In this document: positions 49,116 through 62,002 of the stretch, in pieces | Layout: each line of letters starts with the position of its first letter | Position numbering within the stretch: the first letter of the stretch is position 1 | NCBI RefSeq assembly: GCF_949628215.1 | Contig: NC_134278.1 | Coordinates: 42,219,691 to 42,283,690 of the forward strand | DNA: 64,000 bases | Source: Phalacrocorax aristotelis | Taxonomy: Eukaryota > Chordata > Aves > Suliformes > Phalacrocoracidae | Direction: 5' to 3' | Translations under genes and position numbers: made by a program | Notes under the pieces: model-generated | Seen by the model: the letters and a program-made list of their open reading frames with translations, nothing else | Database searches by the model: none | What the model was told of the DNA's origin: nothing

Positions 49116-51930
49116 GGGTGGAATTAGATCCCTGAGGGATTTAATGACCTAGTTATTTTTGAAAATATGAGGGATCTGCAGGGATATTTCCCAAATTATA
49201 CTTTGCAGCAGTTCTTACTCTGGTAAGGAACTTCAGAACTGTTTTATGAATTGCATCAGCTTCTTATCATTATGCTGGTTTATGTGAATAAGTCACAACA
49301 TCTAGACTTTTCTCTGGTCCGGTGTTTGACCACCCTTATTGAAATTTCTTTTTCTTATATCAAATGTCCATTGCTTCTCATCCTTTCACCGTGAACTGTT
49401 GGAAAGAGTTTGGCTCTATCTTCCCTAAATTCCTCCTGTTAGGCAATGGAGTAAGATGATACCCGTAGTAACAAGAGACCAGGTTGTTTCTGTTGCACAG
49501 AAGCTGTGCAACCTCACTGGTGTACAAGTTTTGTTTTGGTTAAACCCTGAAGTGTATCGGTACTTGAGGGGAAAATGAAAAATCCTTCGAGGACTACGAT
49601 CATGACAATATTTCCTGTCTGAAGGTGAGACTGCACACCTGCTCTGCTGAGCAGCACAGCTCAATGGCTGGTGTTTGTGGGGCAGTTGTGGGTTGTGGTT
49701 GCAGTTTTGTTTGGTCCTTTCAGAGGATTGGGTGGTAAATCCCTAAGTGGAAACAGCTGTGTATACCACTACTACATAGACAAATTACATATGTATGTGA
49801 ACGAATAAATATGTACATGTATGTGTTATACACATGCTGTATATTTGTAGTTTTATACATAGTGCAGACAATAATCAGATCTTATACAGTTAGGTCACAT
49901 AAGCTGTTATGTTGTATACTTAGCAAATGTTTAATTCTTGCTTTAGTTTTTTAACCAGCAGAATTAGTGACTAAGTGCCTTTGATTTCAGTATTGATGAA
50001 TACAGGGAGAAACAATTTGTTTTTCTTATGTGAACTCATCACAAGCATCTAGAAGACTTGAATGATTCCCATGTTGCATGTGGAAGTGATTGCCTAGTGC
50101 TAATCTGAAGTTTGTATACATTTGATATTTAACTTCTTGTCAAACAATCAGAAATCCCGTAGTTCCTTTAGTATCACAACTCAAGCCTCCTTTTAATAGC
50201 ACTGATTTCTCCAATTCCCACTGAAATCAAAAGAAACAGAGAGCACTCATAGTACAACGAACCCTTTGATGGTGATACTGGGGAGAATAGCATGTTTTTC
50301 AGAGAGATTTCAAAGGTTAAATATGTGCATTTCCACAGCTCACTACTGTATTTATTCCAAAAGTGACTGCTCTTGGTAGATTGATTTCCCTTCTGAATAA
50401 TATAATGTGGAGTTTAAAAAAAAATCCCACAAAAAATCTCTTTAATAAAGTCTAGACCAATAGGCACTGAAATCAGTAGCAAAACTCCTACTAAGTTAAA
50501 TAAAAACAGGTCAGAGTGCTGTGTAATCAGAATTCCTCACTGTAAAGCAGGCAACCCCTTCTTCCTCAATTTCATTGTGTTTTTCTATTAGCTGTGTGAT
50601 CAAGTGATGGAGCAAAGGAAAGGTTGACCCTGATGCTAATTGAAGAAGACTTGGCTGAAGCCAGCTGGTTTGCAACACTTGTGAAAACAGCTTCAAAGTG
50701 GAACTTTGAATAAGTCATCAAGACTGAACACTAACAGTATATCTTCTTGATCATGGAAATTCAATAAAGAGATTAAAAAAGGAAGAAAACAAAAAACCCA
50801 AAGTCTAATAAAATTGACTGAAAAAGGTCCAACATCTGAAATAGTATGAAAAGTGTGATCACATTTAAAATTGTTATTAGAACAAAACATATGTTTGAGT
50901 AACGTATGTCATTTTCACTTAAAAAGTTATGTTTATCTGCAAATGTCATCTGAGTAATACTAATGGTATAATACCAGATAATCCATTCCCTAGATGCGTG
51001 GGGTTTTCCTCAACGTAATCTTCAACCCAAGCTCCTTAAGGAAAGGGTATTGTATGGGTATTGCACTGGGGGACAACTGTCCTGCTAAGTTAGTGGGCAG
51101 AAACACAAAATTAGAAGAAAACCCTGAAATGCAAAATGTGGCAAAGAAGGGGAAGGCCTGGTTTTTTTCCAGGAGAAACAAAGCTCATTTATCTCTACTG
51201 ATAAAGGGCAGGGGAAATGGAAGCAGGGCACATATGTGTGTGTGCTTCTGTGGGTGAATACAACTATTTTGGTATTCTGCTTGTGACCGTTTAACCTCAA
51301 ATATTCTTACAAGTTTAAAGCCTTGGTATATTAACACCTCAGTAATTAGCTTCCTAAGGAACAAAAAAAAGTGTTAAAGAACAAAATATTATTGACAGTT
51401 AGATTTTCTGTTTTACCCTGGATGAGAAGTACAATACAACTTTAATGTCAATTCTGCCTATGGTTGCCTGCTAGTCCCACGTTCTGCAGGTTTTTGTACA
51501 GTCATGGACTGTTGCTTTTGCGATCAGCCAAAGTATAACCTGGGATTTATGCTGGATTATTTTATTTATTTTTTTTATTTTGTTAGAGAATTTTTTATTA
51601 AGGACAGCTCTTCTTTCTGGGTTATGATTGTGGAGATCCAGCCCCTTTCTAGTACCTTCTCAGCTGTCTGTCATGGAGCAGGTGAGCTCCAAAATGTGAT
51701 GGCAGAGGGGCCGCATGGACTTATGCAGTATCCTGCCTGTCACATGAGAAAAGCTCTGGTGGCTGCTGCATCTGTGATGGCTAGGCATTCCTTAGAGTCA
51801 TATGTGGTACTACAAGGTAGTTGCATTGGGATTCACATTTTAAAATGTTACAATATTTTTTTCAGGGAATTTTAACATGGCAAAGGCTGTAAAATAGGTT
51901 CGTACAAAAAAAGCAAAGTGTTTTAAAAGA
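49116..51930. other. No gene seen
   Basis: AT-rich, with a TATA/TGTA-rich stretch at 49780-49870. The 123-codon plus frame at 51504-51875 is partly built on a TTTATT run and has no recognisable domain. Confidence 0.45.
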
Positions 51931-51955
51931 GATCATAGAATCATAGATCATAGAA
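51931..51955 (-). repeat. CR1 3' terminal octamer repeats
   Basis: On the minus strand the element ends in imperfect ATTCTATG/ATCTATG copies. These mark the CR1 3' end that its own reverse transcriptase recognises. They show that the 3' end is complete. Confidence 0.9.
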
Positions 51956-52044
51956 TTGTTAAGGTTGGAAAAGACCCTTAAGATCATCGAGTCCAACCGC
52001 TAGCCTGTCACTGCCAAGTCCACCACTAAACCATATCCTCAAGC

Positions 52045-53775
52045 ACTACGTCTACCCTTCTTTTAAATACCTCCAGGGATGGAGACTCCACCACCTCCCT
52101 GGGCAGCCTGTTCCAATGCTTGCAACCCTTTCGGTGAACAAGTTTTTCCTAATATCCAACCTAAACTTCCCCTGGTGCAGCTTGAGGCCATTTCCTCTCG
52201 TCCTATTGCTTGTTATGAGGGAGAAGACACCAACCCCCGCCTCGCTACAACCTCCTTCCAGGTAGATGTAGAGAGCGATAAGGTCTCCCCTCAGCCTCCT
52301 CTTCTCCAGGCTAAACAACCCCGATGCCCTCAGCTGCTCCTCATAAGACTTGTTCTCTAGACCCTTCACCAACTTTGTTGCCCTTCTCTGGACATGCTCC
52401 AGCACCTCAATGTCTTTCTTGTAGTGAGGGGCCCAAAACTGAACACTGTACTCGAGGTGCGGCCTCACCAGTGCTGAGTACAGGGGCACGATCACCTCCC
52501 TGCTCCTGCTGGCCACACTATTCCTGATACAAGCCAGGATGCCATTGGTCTTCTTGGCCGCCTGGGCACACTGCTGGTTCATGTTCAGCCGGCTGTCAAC
52601 AGCACCCCCAGGTCCTTTTCCTCCAGGCAGCTCTCCAGCCACTCCTCCCCAAGCCTGTAGCATTGCATGGGGTTGTTGTAGCCCAAGTGCAGGACCCGGC
52701 ACTTGGTCTTGTTAAATCTCATACCGTTGGCTCCGGCCCAACAATCCAGCCTGTCCAGGACCATTTGTAGGGCCTTCCTTCCCTCCAGCAGATCAACATT
52801 TCCATGCAGCTTGATGTCATCTGCAAACTTACTGAGGGTGCACTCAATCCCCTCATCCAGATCATCAATGAAGATATTCAACAGGACCGGCCCCAACACT
52901 GAGCCCTGGGGAACACCACTCCTGACTGGCCACCAACTGGATTTGACTCCATTCACCACAACTCTCTGGGCTCGGCCGTCCAGCCAGTTTTTTACCCAGC
53001 GCAGAGTGCACTTGTCGAAGCCGTGAGCAGCCAGCTTCTCCAGGAGAATGCTGTGGGAGACAGTGTCAAAGGCCTTACTAAAGTCCAAGTAGACAATGTC
53101 CACAGCCTTCCCCTCATCCACTAAGCAGGTCACCTTATCATAGAAGGAGACCAGGTTAGTGAGGCAGGACCTCCCTTTCATAAACCCATGCTGGCTGAGC
53201 CCGATCCCCTGGGTGTCCCACATGTGCTGCATAATGGTATTCAGGATGATCTGCTCCATGACCTTTCCCGGCACCGAGGTCAGGCTGACAGGCCTGTAGT
53301 TCCCCGGAGCCTCCTTTTGACCATTCTTGTAGAGGGGCATCACATTCGCTAGTTTCCAGTTGTCTGGGACCTCCCCGGTTGTCCAGGACTGCTGATAAAT
53401 GATGGACAGTGATTTGGTGAGCTCCTCTGCCAGCTCCCTCAGTATCCTCAGGTGGATCCCATCTGGTCTCATGGACTTGTGAACATCCAGGTGAAGGAGC
53501 AGGTCAGTGACTGCCACCTCTTCAACAACTGGGACTTCGTTCTGCATAGTACCTTCATCTCCCAGCACAGAGGCCTGACAACCCCGAGGATGACCAGTCT
53601 GACTATTAAAGACTGAGGCAAAGAAAGCATTAAGTACCTCAGCCTTCTCCTCATCTTTTCTGGCAAGGTTACCTTCCGCATCCAACAAAGGAGGGAGATT
53701 CTCCCTGGCCCTCCTTTTGTCACTGATGTATTTATAAAAACATTTTTTGTTACCTTTAACAGTTTTGGCACAAGG
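52045..53775 (-). pseudogene. CR1 ORF2 remnant (reverse transcriptase), two frameshifts
   Basis: Reverse transcriptase of the CR1 element, which copies element RNA at the nicked target. It is read in three consecutive frames. The first (53775-52585, open as 367 codons from 53688) starts [10 protein letters not shown], then shows [20 protein letters not shown]-x-[16 protein letters not shown] (RT catalytic Asp), [12 protein letters not shown] and KFADDIKL, where FADD is the catalytic metal-binding motif. It ends EEKDLGVL then a stop. The second frame (from about 52600) continues [31 protein letters not shown] and NLFTERV. The third frame (from about 52122) continues as [12 protein letters not shown]. 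Each switch is explained by one missing base, near 52600 and 52122. All RT motifs are kept, so inactivation is recent or incidental. No endonuclease domain or ORF1 remains. Confidence 0.93.
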
Positions 53776-54300
53776 GCCCCACCAGGCTCTTTATCGGGTT
53801 CCCTGGCACAGGAAAACCCTGTTTCTACTCCAACCTAGCTCCTAGTCGCAGGACTTACTGTTGCTGCTGCTGCATGCCTTGCCAACTGAGGTGATTCAAA
53901 AACCTCATTTCCTTTAACACTGCAAAGATTTCAATGTATCTGAATGTAACATTTGTAACTTTTGCAACATTTGCCATGAATTGCCTGCCATACCTGTATC
54001 TGTAGCGTCATCTACAATAAATGTTATTAGTACATCCACACTGTGTACTATACAGAGAGACTATTTTGTGGCTTTAGGTAAAGATAGGCTTAATTATCAG
54101 AAATACAGTAAAACCACCAGGTATTATGCCATGGAGAACAGTAGATTTCTTCATTTAATGCATGGGCATACAGTCATACAACTCTTTCATACTAACAGAA
54201 GTCCATAGCCAGAGATTGTACATCTAATGGTGAATGAGCTCATAAGAGTTTGCTTTGTCAATCAAAGCTCTATATTTCTGTTTAATAATCTTAGCCCTTG
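53776..54300. other. No gene seen
   Basis: Flank of the CR1. A small CTG run, GTTGCTGCTGCTGCATG, lies near 53860. The 75-codon frame at 53981-54208 is unrecognised. Confidence 0.45.
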
Positions 54301-56137
54301 TATGGAAATATTAACATTTTGAAACAGTCTGCTGGAATATGGTGCACTGATCTTTTGATGATTGGATCCTTTTTACTCTGTCATTGTGTCCAGGCCATAT
54401 TACTTCTCTGATTCTCTTTCTTCCTTTCAGTCTAGAAGAATCACTTTCTGAAGACTTATGTAGCTATTTTTCAGAAGAGTACACACTTGACTGTGGAGAA
54501 TTTTGCAAGTTTGCAAAATGTGTCAGTAAAAAAAATAGTCTTAGGGAATTATTATGCAATTATTTCTGAATCAATACAAGATATATTTTTCCCATATTAA
54601 CTGGCTATTTCCAGCCCAAAAGGATGACTATAATTACTCTGTCCAGCACATGGAGAAACAAAAAAGGGACCCTTACTTTAGATATCTTTCCTCCTTCTAA
54701 AGAAGCTTGATTGCCTCAGTTGTCCTGCTCAGACAAATTATTTGAATCATACAAATTCTGTTTTATCTGAAGCTCATGTAAGAAAAAAAATACTGTAGGC
54801 ATAATCTTCTATCTCATAACAAAAGACATGGTGAGATGTCAAGACTTAAGAAAGGCATTTAGATAAACAAACTAGCAAGAAATTCCCTTTTCTCCAGGCA
54901 ATCACTGGGGATTTTTATGAGGCAGTACTTTCTGCCAGCAAGGACATAAGTGCTAGACAGATGATTATTACAATACAACACAAAACCGTTATGTGTTTTG
55001 CTCTTAAATTGTCACAATTCAGAAAACAATAAATAAAGATTTGGTGGAACCCTCTTATAATCTTGCCACCTATGCTGGCTAGGCTCAACAGCCTCCCTTC
55101 AAGGGAGGGAGGAGCATGGAGCCTACGAATGGCATGCAGGTACTCACAGAATCCTTGTAGATCTCCATTATGCACTCATGGGAAGCCTCCTCTTCGCTTC
55201 CTTGTTGCTACTGACCAAAGTGACCCAGGAGTTACTGAACACCATAAGTATTGTCCTTTCCAAATAAAATAGAGTAGGAACAGTATGGATGCTGGATCTT
55301 CAACACCAGCTCATTAGTTCTAGAGACCCACTGGGTTGTGTTGCACTAGTCATTAACATAGACATTGCTTACCACTATGTGTATATGCATGTTTTACAGA
55401 ATCTTCTTCTGTCCCTTTGCCTGCTGCCAAACAGCTTCAATAAAGACATAATTATAAAGTGAAGTGAATAGACTATAATGGGAAGAACTTGGGAACCACT
55501 CAACATAATAAAACAAATGAGATTTTTGTAGTTAGTGTCTTTAACAAGTCCATTGTCCAGTTTTTAAGAGGTTCCTAGAAAAGCTGCTTGAAGTCTGTCA
55601 CTCTTCCATGAGAGAAACCATGAGAGAGAAGACAAGTGGTTCTGATTCTTATCCAGTGTCAATTATTTCACTTCACTGCTAGAGGAAGCTCATTTTACTT
55701 CAGAAATTGCTGTGCCAATGACGAGGGATAGGCATTAAGAGGGAGCCGGACACAACATGCTTTTGGCTTTTGGAGTGGAACAGTAAACAATACAGGATTG
55801 GTGAAACCATGCAGGTTTCCTGATGGAAAAGAATGATAAATAATTTCACAAGGTGTGTTCACTCACGATCGTCAAAGAATGGTTTTCTGGTAGAAGATGC
55901 AGCTTAGACAGTACTTGGGTTCTTAATGGATTTTAGGAACTTGGAGGCTTCAACTTGGACTTGAGGTTAATTGCCAGAAGAGAACACCTCTTTGTTATAG
56001 GGCATTTTATACAAGACTAAACATTAACAAATGAAGAAGAAAATTAACATAAACCTTAAGGGAGTTTAGACAAGACATATATCAGATTCTCCAAGAAGAC
56101 AATGGAACTATTGCCAGGAATCCAGTAGGATCCAGAT
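54301..56137. other. No gene seen
   Basis: Unassigned. Overlapping opposite frames at 54915-55272 (69 and 86 codons) have no domain. Confidence 0.5.
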
Positions 56138-56145
56138 CCAAACTA

Positions 56146-56203
56146 ACTAAACATGTACTAAACAAAACATGCACTAAACATAGCCATGAACTAAACTAAA
56201 CTT
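56146..56203. repeat. Imperfect ACTAAACATG-type tandem repeat
   Basis: Units beginning ACTAAAC recur four times at spacings of about 10 to 17 bases, with ACATG, AAAACATGC, ATAGCCATGA and TAAACTTG tails. It is a degenerate minisatellite. Confidence 0.7.
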
Positions 56204-58205
56204 GTTTGAAATGCGACGAAAAGTACTGAAACAAACTTAGGGAATCCTTACTTTTAACCCATAAAAGTTATAATAGCTTCATAATAACATGACAAGCAAT
56301 ATATCCAAACAAGTTTATTCTGAAGAGATGTGTGAATAAGAAATTATTCTATAATTTATTATTCATGAAGAACAGCAAATTATTCTAATCATGTTTTCTG
56401 CATTATGAATATTCTAAAAAGTGATGCTGCAGGCAAATGAATGGCCATGGAAAGTGTGATCATTCATTCCAATCTTTTTTTAATAAACTTTATTCAAATT
56501 AAAGGAAAAAATAATAATTACAGGGAAGCAAGTGTCTAAAGACTATCTCTATGACATGACCACTTGCTCTGAAAGGACATGAGAGGCCTCTTCAGAGCAA
56601 AATCACATTTCCAATATTAAGTCTTTAGACCAGGTCCAGAGACAGTAACACCATCTTTAGAAAGTCAATTAAAATTCTTTGAACTCCAGTACAAATTAAT
56701 ATATACTTTTGAGCTCTCCAAAGTGTTTAGTGACATCCTGAGCTTATGCACCATTTTACAAGTATTATTCTTTTTCCCACTTTTAGTTTTACATCCTTCT
56801 TACTATGTCCTTGCAAATCTTGACTCTCAATTACAGTAAGATACCTTAAAGGACTAGACGCTATTTCGCTGTGAGAATAACAACAGTACTGTCTGTAGAG
56901 AGAAGAAATGCTTAGCCTGCACTAAGCTCCATATTGTCTTGATTAAACTGCTACTATACCAGACCAGCTATTTTAAAAACAGCTGAGAGGTGTAAGTTTG
57001 TGACTGAAGTATAGACCCAGTCTTTGAGTGGTCAATTAACATGTATTTCATTATAATCAAAACATGCTAAGCCTCAGGAAAAAAAATAAAGTGTTTCAAG
57101 ACAACATCTTATAAGAAGGATTTTCATGAAGGACAGAAAAACATAAGGAGAATTATTCATGCCAACAACATATACATTTGATTCTTCAATAAGATGACTT
57201 AGCACATCCTGAAATGAGTGTCCAATACAGGCAACATTCTCTAAGAAGGGTGCCTACATGATTATGTTGAGCTAGACTGCAATTCTGTGTGGGGCCAAGC
57301 TTAGGTGAGACGAATCCCTCTCAATGGTTATTGGAAGTGGGAAGGTCAGCAGCCTTTCTTTTTTGCTAGGGAAATGAATGTTTTGGAGAAGCCAGCAGGA
57401 AAATGGCATAAAAGAATGAAAGGTATAGCTACTGTGAGATGTTATTTTCTTAAAAGAACCTGGGCCACATGTTGGTTAAGAAGGTAGCCACTGCCTTTAT
57501 TACTGTGGATTTGCTTCTGTCATATTTTTATTAGAGCTATTTCTCTATCACATGCATATAGAGAAAAGAGTAAGACTCAGGATTAGGCCATGTTTTTTTC
57601 AGCCTGCAGGGAAGTGTGCGGATACCTTTTGGCATCGCATGCCACAGCCAACTATATTTAGCAGAGGGGAGGCTCATTAGAGACATATTTTTTCACTCTG
57701 GTGACCAGGGAGTCCATGAGTGGGGAAACCCCGAAGTCGCTTTACACCTTTAGCGCACCCTTTGACATAAAATATAGTAGTTTGGGTGGACTGAGATTTG
57801 TTCCTCTTTTTGGAGACCTGGGAGATGGAGATATAGTCCTTAATCCACTAAGTCACAATTTCCACCTCAGGTTGATACTGGGCACCACAACTGCTCTGTA
57901 CACTCGGCTAGGCTGAAAGCAGTGGTAATGAATGTCCACCAGTATTTAGTTTGTCATTTCCCCCCACCCTTCCTTTCTTATTAAGGCTATTCATTTCCCA
58001 TTTCAGTGAAAGGGAAGACCCCTGCAGACTGCGTGAAAGCTGGATCATGCTGCAACACAGTTAGTGTTGCAGGACAGCACAATGTTGCCGTCAGAACTAA
58101 TCCCAGCAGTGGCATATCAAATAACCCTGTTTCCATTTAGCTTTCGTCAGTATCATACACAGGCAGATATGGATTTGGTCCATGCAATGGCATTTGCCTT
58201 TGAAG
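56204..58205. other. No gene seen
   Basis: Unassigned AT-rich DNA. The open frames at 57305-57487 and 57701-57916 (60-71 codons) have no domain. Confidence 0.5.
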
Positions 58206-58210
58206 TCCTT

Positions 58211-58229
58211 CCCCCCCTCCCCCCCCCCC
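58211..58229 (-). repeat. C-tract, possible G-quadruplex on minus strand
   Basis: Seven C, one T, then eleven C on the plus strand. The minus strand therefore reads as an 11-G run and a 7-G run, enough for G-quadruplex folding. Tract length is likely to vary and is prone to sequencing error. Confidence 0.8.
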
Positions 58230-58549
58230 GCTTTACATCATGCATTCAGCACTAATAGAAAATTTATTTTCAGGAATGAATTCCGTTGAGTTGCTGAGCA
58301 TGTATCAGCTACAGTGCTGATCAGCAGTGTGATAGGGAAATTTTAGGTTTTCTCTTCTGCATAAACCTCGTCGCTTTTTCTCTGCTTTGCATGGCTGTTC
58401 ATTTTTGACATGTAGCAACTTAGTTTCTGCAATTGTTCCAGAGATAGCTTTGATAGTTGCTCTTTTGTTGTGTTAATAGAATCACTAGTCTCTCTTACTC
58501 TGACCTTGCATTATTTTGTCAAGGCCTTCAAGTTCCACTTTCTTCTGTA

Positions 58550-58760
58550 TAGACACTCCTAATTTTTGTAAAGCTTCAATTACACATTAGCCCTTCCTGC
58601 AGCACTGAAAATGAACGTGTTTAGGCTGTTTTATGACATTTGCCAGAGAGAAGGCTAACATTATTCTTTTTTTTCTGGTCATTTAATTGGCCATTATTGG
58701 ATTTAGTTTGCCCTTGTGCTTCAGTCATGCACCTTGGAACAAGGTCAGATATTTATTTTC
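58550..58760. promoter_or_regulatory. Candidate conserved noncoding block
   Basis: Non-repetitive, with TTCAATTACACATTAG, GAACGTG, TTTAATTGGCCATTATTGG and TCAGTCATGCAC. Homeobox-like cores are dense, and a TTGGCC/GGCCATT region offers an NF-I/YY1-like half-site. Inferred only. Confidence 0.22.
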
Positions 58761-61700
58761 TTCCGCATGTTTGGTCCTGCTACTTCTGTGTTGATTTTGT
58801 GGTTAGGCACCACTAGATGTGGCCCAGTCAGAACTTGTAGCTTTTCTCTTGGTTTCCACAGCATAATAATTTATTTTGACATATAGTTCATTTTTCTCTC
58901 ATTGAAGTGTTTTCTGCTAGCAATAAAATTTCGGATGCTACTGAATATACTGAATATGTTTTTACCCCTATATGAAAACTTAAAGCCTGGAATGGGAAAC
59001 ATTCAAACACTACTGTGAGCATGGAAATGGTGTTTCAAAGAAGAACAGAGACAGACGTGAGAGTCTGAAAATTTATGCAGTATTATTTTTAGGGGCCCTT
59101 TTGCATCGAAGTAATTTTTTGTCAATAATCACATTACCACCTCAGTCACCCAGCACTTCTCAGCTCTTAACCACAATCTCTGACTGAATTTTGTGGTTTG
59201 TGGTGTGTTATGGGGATACTTTATAGTTTATTCTTATATAGTGGGATCTTGTTCTCTTCCTTGAATGCTTTCTCTTTAAATGTGTTCCTACAATTTTGAA
59301 TGGAGTGGGGAAGATTCCTTACAGTATAGTGATTTTGTCTCAGTTTAAGGTTAAAGATGGGAGACAGACTGAATTATATTACTGATGCAGGCTTTTCTCT
59401 TCCCAACTTTCTGTTAGCATTATGTATTAGGAGCAGATATTCTTATTGTTTATGTAAGATTACAATGATTTCTGAATTTTGCTAGGTTACTGATCTTGTA
59501 GCAAGTTGTTTCAAACTCTAAATGTGTTATAAAAGAAGATAGTTCTGTTAATCAGATTTGAATTTCCACTTTTTAAATTTAATGCTCCTCTTTATCTTTC
59601 TAGAAAAGCTCACACCTAGAAGTTTCTGTGAAATAGATTTTTGGGAAAGGAAAATAATATTTTAATATACATAATCTGGTACAAATGTGCATGTATCAGA
59701 CAGATGTATTTTGTGTCAGGTTTCCTGCATCAACAAATAAGTCTGAAATATTCCTTTCTGGGATTGTAAAATTTCCTTCTGGCCAGATCATGTAGTATAT
59801 TTATAATTTAAAATGTAACTAGTTGCTTTGTTTGTTTGTTTTATTAAATAGGACAATTTATTTTGTAAGATATTAACAATAAACCACATTGCGTTTTCCT
59901 TTCACTTCTCTTTACTTCTGTCAGTATTTCTAATATAAACATTCTTGTCTGCTTTTAAAACAGTAGCAAACAAAAATCACGCTAATAAGGAAAAAATATG
60001 CTGCTTTATGAAAAAGAAAGAAAAATGCTGTTGTAAAACAACATTAACTAGCATTTATAGAGGTCCTACTCAATAAAATAAAGGGGTTTTTTTTCTTTTG
60101 TTAGGGAAACATTTATCACATTTGCCTCTCTTATGACAAAAACAATATTTTAAGGTAGATGAAATTAAGCCAACAAAATAAAAATAAAATGTAACTAACT
60201 TTTTGCCAGTACAATGGATGATGAGGGAACCCATACGAATGAAATAGCACAGCCATGTTTCTGTAGGTGGGAGTTATCTCTCAAGTTACAGTGTGAGATT
60301 TGTTGGATTCCTCAAATTATCCTCACTAAAATTTTTCACTTTTGTACCAAGGTCTAAAGTATAATGTGTCACATCAGGTTTGGTCTATAGCAGGGATTTT
60401 CTAATATATGTCATTTAGTATGTTTTTCCCTGTTACCACTTGCTGATATAGTAATATTGGTAAAAGCGCTTTAATAGGTATGGTATAGTAGTAGCAGAAT
60501 ATTAGTGTGTGATTTTTTTCCCCAAGAAATTGCTGTTAGCTCAATCCACAGAAGAACTGTGTTTCCAAGGTGAGCTATGTCTCTAGCATAGTGGTTTGTT
60601 ACTATAATTCTATTGGCATGACTATAATTACAATACCTTTTGGTTGCACACAGGACCTCAGAAGAAAATAGATACAAGCGCTCTTCCTCTCATGTTCAAA
60701 AGTCAAATTTCACAGCTTATATCCACAAATCAGTGGACTATCTCTCAGTGAGGCAGAACTAGCATTTTGCCTCAATCTATTTCAGGCCCTGGCCTTAATA
60801 AACAGTTAATCGCTGAAAAGAAAAACAGAAGAAAAACCAAAATGTTAGTCCACTGTGGGTTAAAATCCTCAGATATAATTTCCCTTTTTTCATTCTGACT
60901 GGGTACATCCCTCAAATTCCTTTTTGAATCTTAACCATTTTCTTGACATTACCCTGTAAAATATAATTTAGGAAAAATTTTTCATCTATAAACCACAGCT
61001 CTGATCTTTTCGAAGGTCCTAGGAAAGTAGGGTTAATTTTATTTTGTTATCCTTTTTGAAGTCACATAAAAGATTTTTTTAAAGATATGTTTTTTTCCTG
61101 TGGAACAGTGATAAATATCACAAACTCTCATTACATTTTGAAAAATGCATAAGGTTAATATGAAAAAACAACTGTAAGAAATGTGCATCATTATGATATG
61201 GATGAAAAAACTTTTACTAAAACACTAATTAAAAATTTTACTACAGTTTATGATCCATGTTACCTAGAAAATGTCTGAGTGCTATTAGCATTGCATTAGA
61301 TATATTCAGTTTAGAAGGGATTTTTTTGTTTGTTCAGTTTTCCTTAAGACTTGGGACTTCGGCATACATTGCAATATTGTATACATCTTCTAGAGAATAA
61401 TTTTTTTTCTTTATTTTTTGCATTTACACCTCCTGGGAATGAAATGGTGAGTTTGAGCCATGTTAGTGCTAGACTTTGCAGAAAAAAATGTATATTTAAA
61501 GCATAATTCCTTTATGAATTAAACAAGCTATAAATGTTTGAACATTCTCTGAGGAAATATTTATAAGATTTGTAAACAATTAGTAGCATATACACAACTA
61601 ATAAAGTGTCAGGGATAAGACAAGTGCGATTCCTCCATAGATCATTTGGGCCCAATATTATCCACCATGGAATAGTTCTATTAAAAAGTTTGAAATGGGT

Positions 61701-61930
61701 TAGATTTGAATGCATTAAGACTGGTTTATCGCATCATTGGGCACTGCCAGCAATATGTGTGTCGAGTATATCATGCTCAAGAATTCTTTATGATTACAAA
61801 GACATGGTTCTTCTCATTGTCTTTATAGTTTTCCCTTTCATCAGCATTGTAGGAAATTAAAGAGTTGAAAATGAAAAGATGATTCAGATTTTCTCCCAGT
61901 TAGTTCTTTAAAAGCAGATGCAATGTTTTT
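58761..61930. other. No gene seen
   Basis: Very AT-rich, with A- and T-runs (for example 60085-60100 and 61075-61095). No transposon, exon or RNA gene is recognisable. Confidence 0.5.
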
Positions 61931-61937
61931 CTAAAGT

Positions 61938-61979
61938 AAATGTTTAAGGTGTTTCAGCTATGAAACACCTTAAACATTT
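61938..61979. repeat. Perfect 19-bp inverted repeat, 4-nt loop
   Basis: AAATGTTTAAGGTGTTTCA (61938-61956) is followed, after the loop GCTA, by its exact reverse complement (61961-61979). With 19 of 19 bases paired, this is the cleanest long hairpin in the window. No T-run or known RNA family explains it. A transcript would fold into a tight hairpin, and the DNA could extrude a cruciform. Confidence 0.95.
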
Positions 61980-62002
61980 CAGTCATGTTTTCATGGCTGA
62001 AA
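61977..62002. repeat. Second hairpin, abutting the first
   Basis: TTTCAGTCATG (61977-61987) pairs with CATGGCTGAAA (61992-62002) across a TTTT loop. Ten of eleven are Watson-Crick pairs and the eleventh is a T-G wobble. Its left arm overlaps the last three bases of the preceding 19-bp hairpin. Confidence 0.85.

Larger units (their letters stand above)
51931..53775 (-). mobile_element. CR1 LINE retrotransposon, 5'-truncated
   Basis: A non-LTR retrotransposon inserted on the minus strand, about 1.85 kb long where full CR1 elements exceed 4 kb. Its 3' end at 51931 carries the CR1 tail of ATTCTATG-type octamers, seen on the plus strand as CATAGAATCATAGATCATAG, and no poly(A). The body holds the reverse transcriptase and C-terminal part of ORF2. 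The 5' limit near 53775 is where the frame stops matching the family (AKTVKGNKK still fits). Truncation of this kind is normal for target-primed reverse transcription that stops early. The block is much richer in G, C and CpG than its surroundings, which suggests a fairly recent insertion. Two one-base losses break the frame, so the copy cannot move by itself. Confidence 0.95.

Noticed and set aside
51504..51875. 123-codon plus-strand open frame
   Set aside because: Its Phe/Tyr-rich part is translated TTTATT-type low complexity, and the rest matches no family I know.
52079..53026. Plus-strand open frames of 67-107 codons
   Set aside because: They are the antisense shadow of the minus-strand CR1 ORF2.
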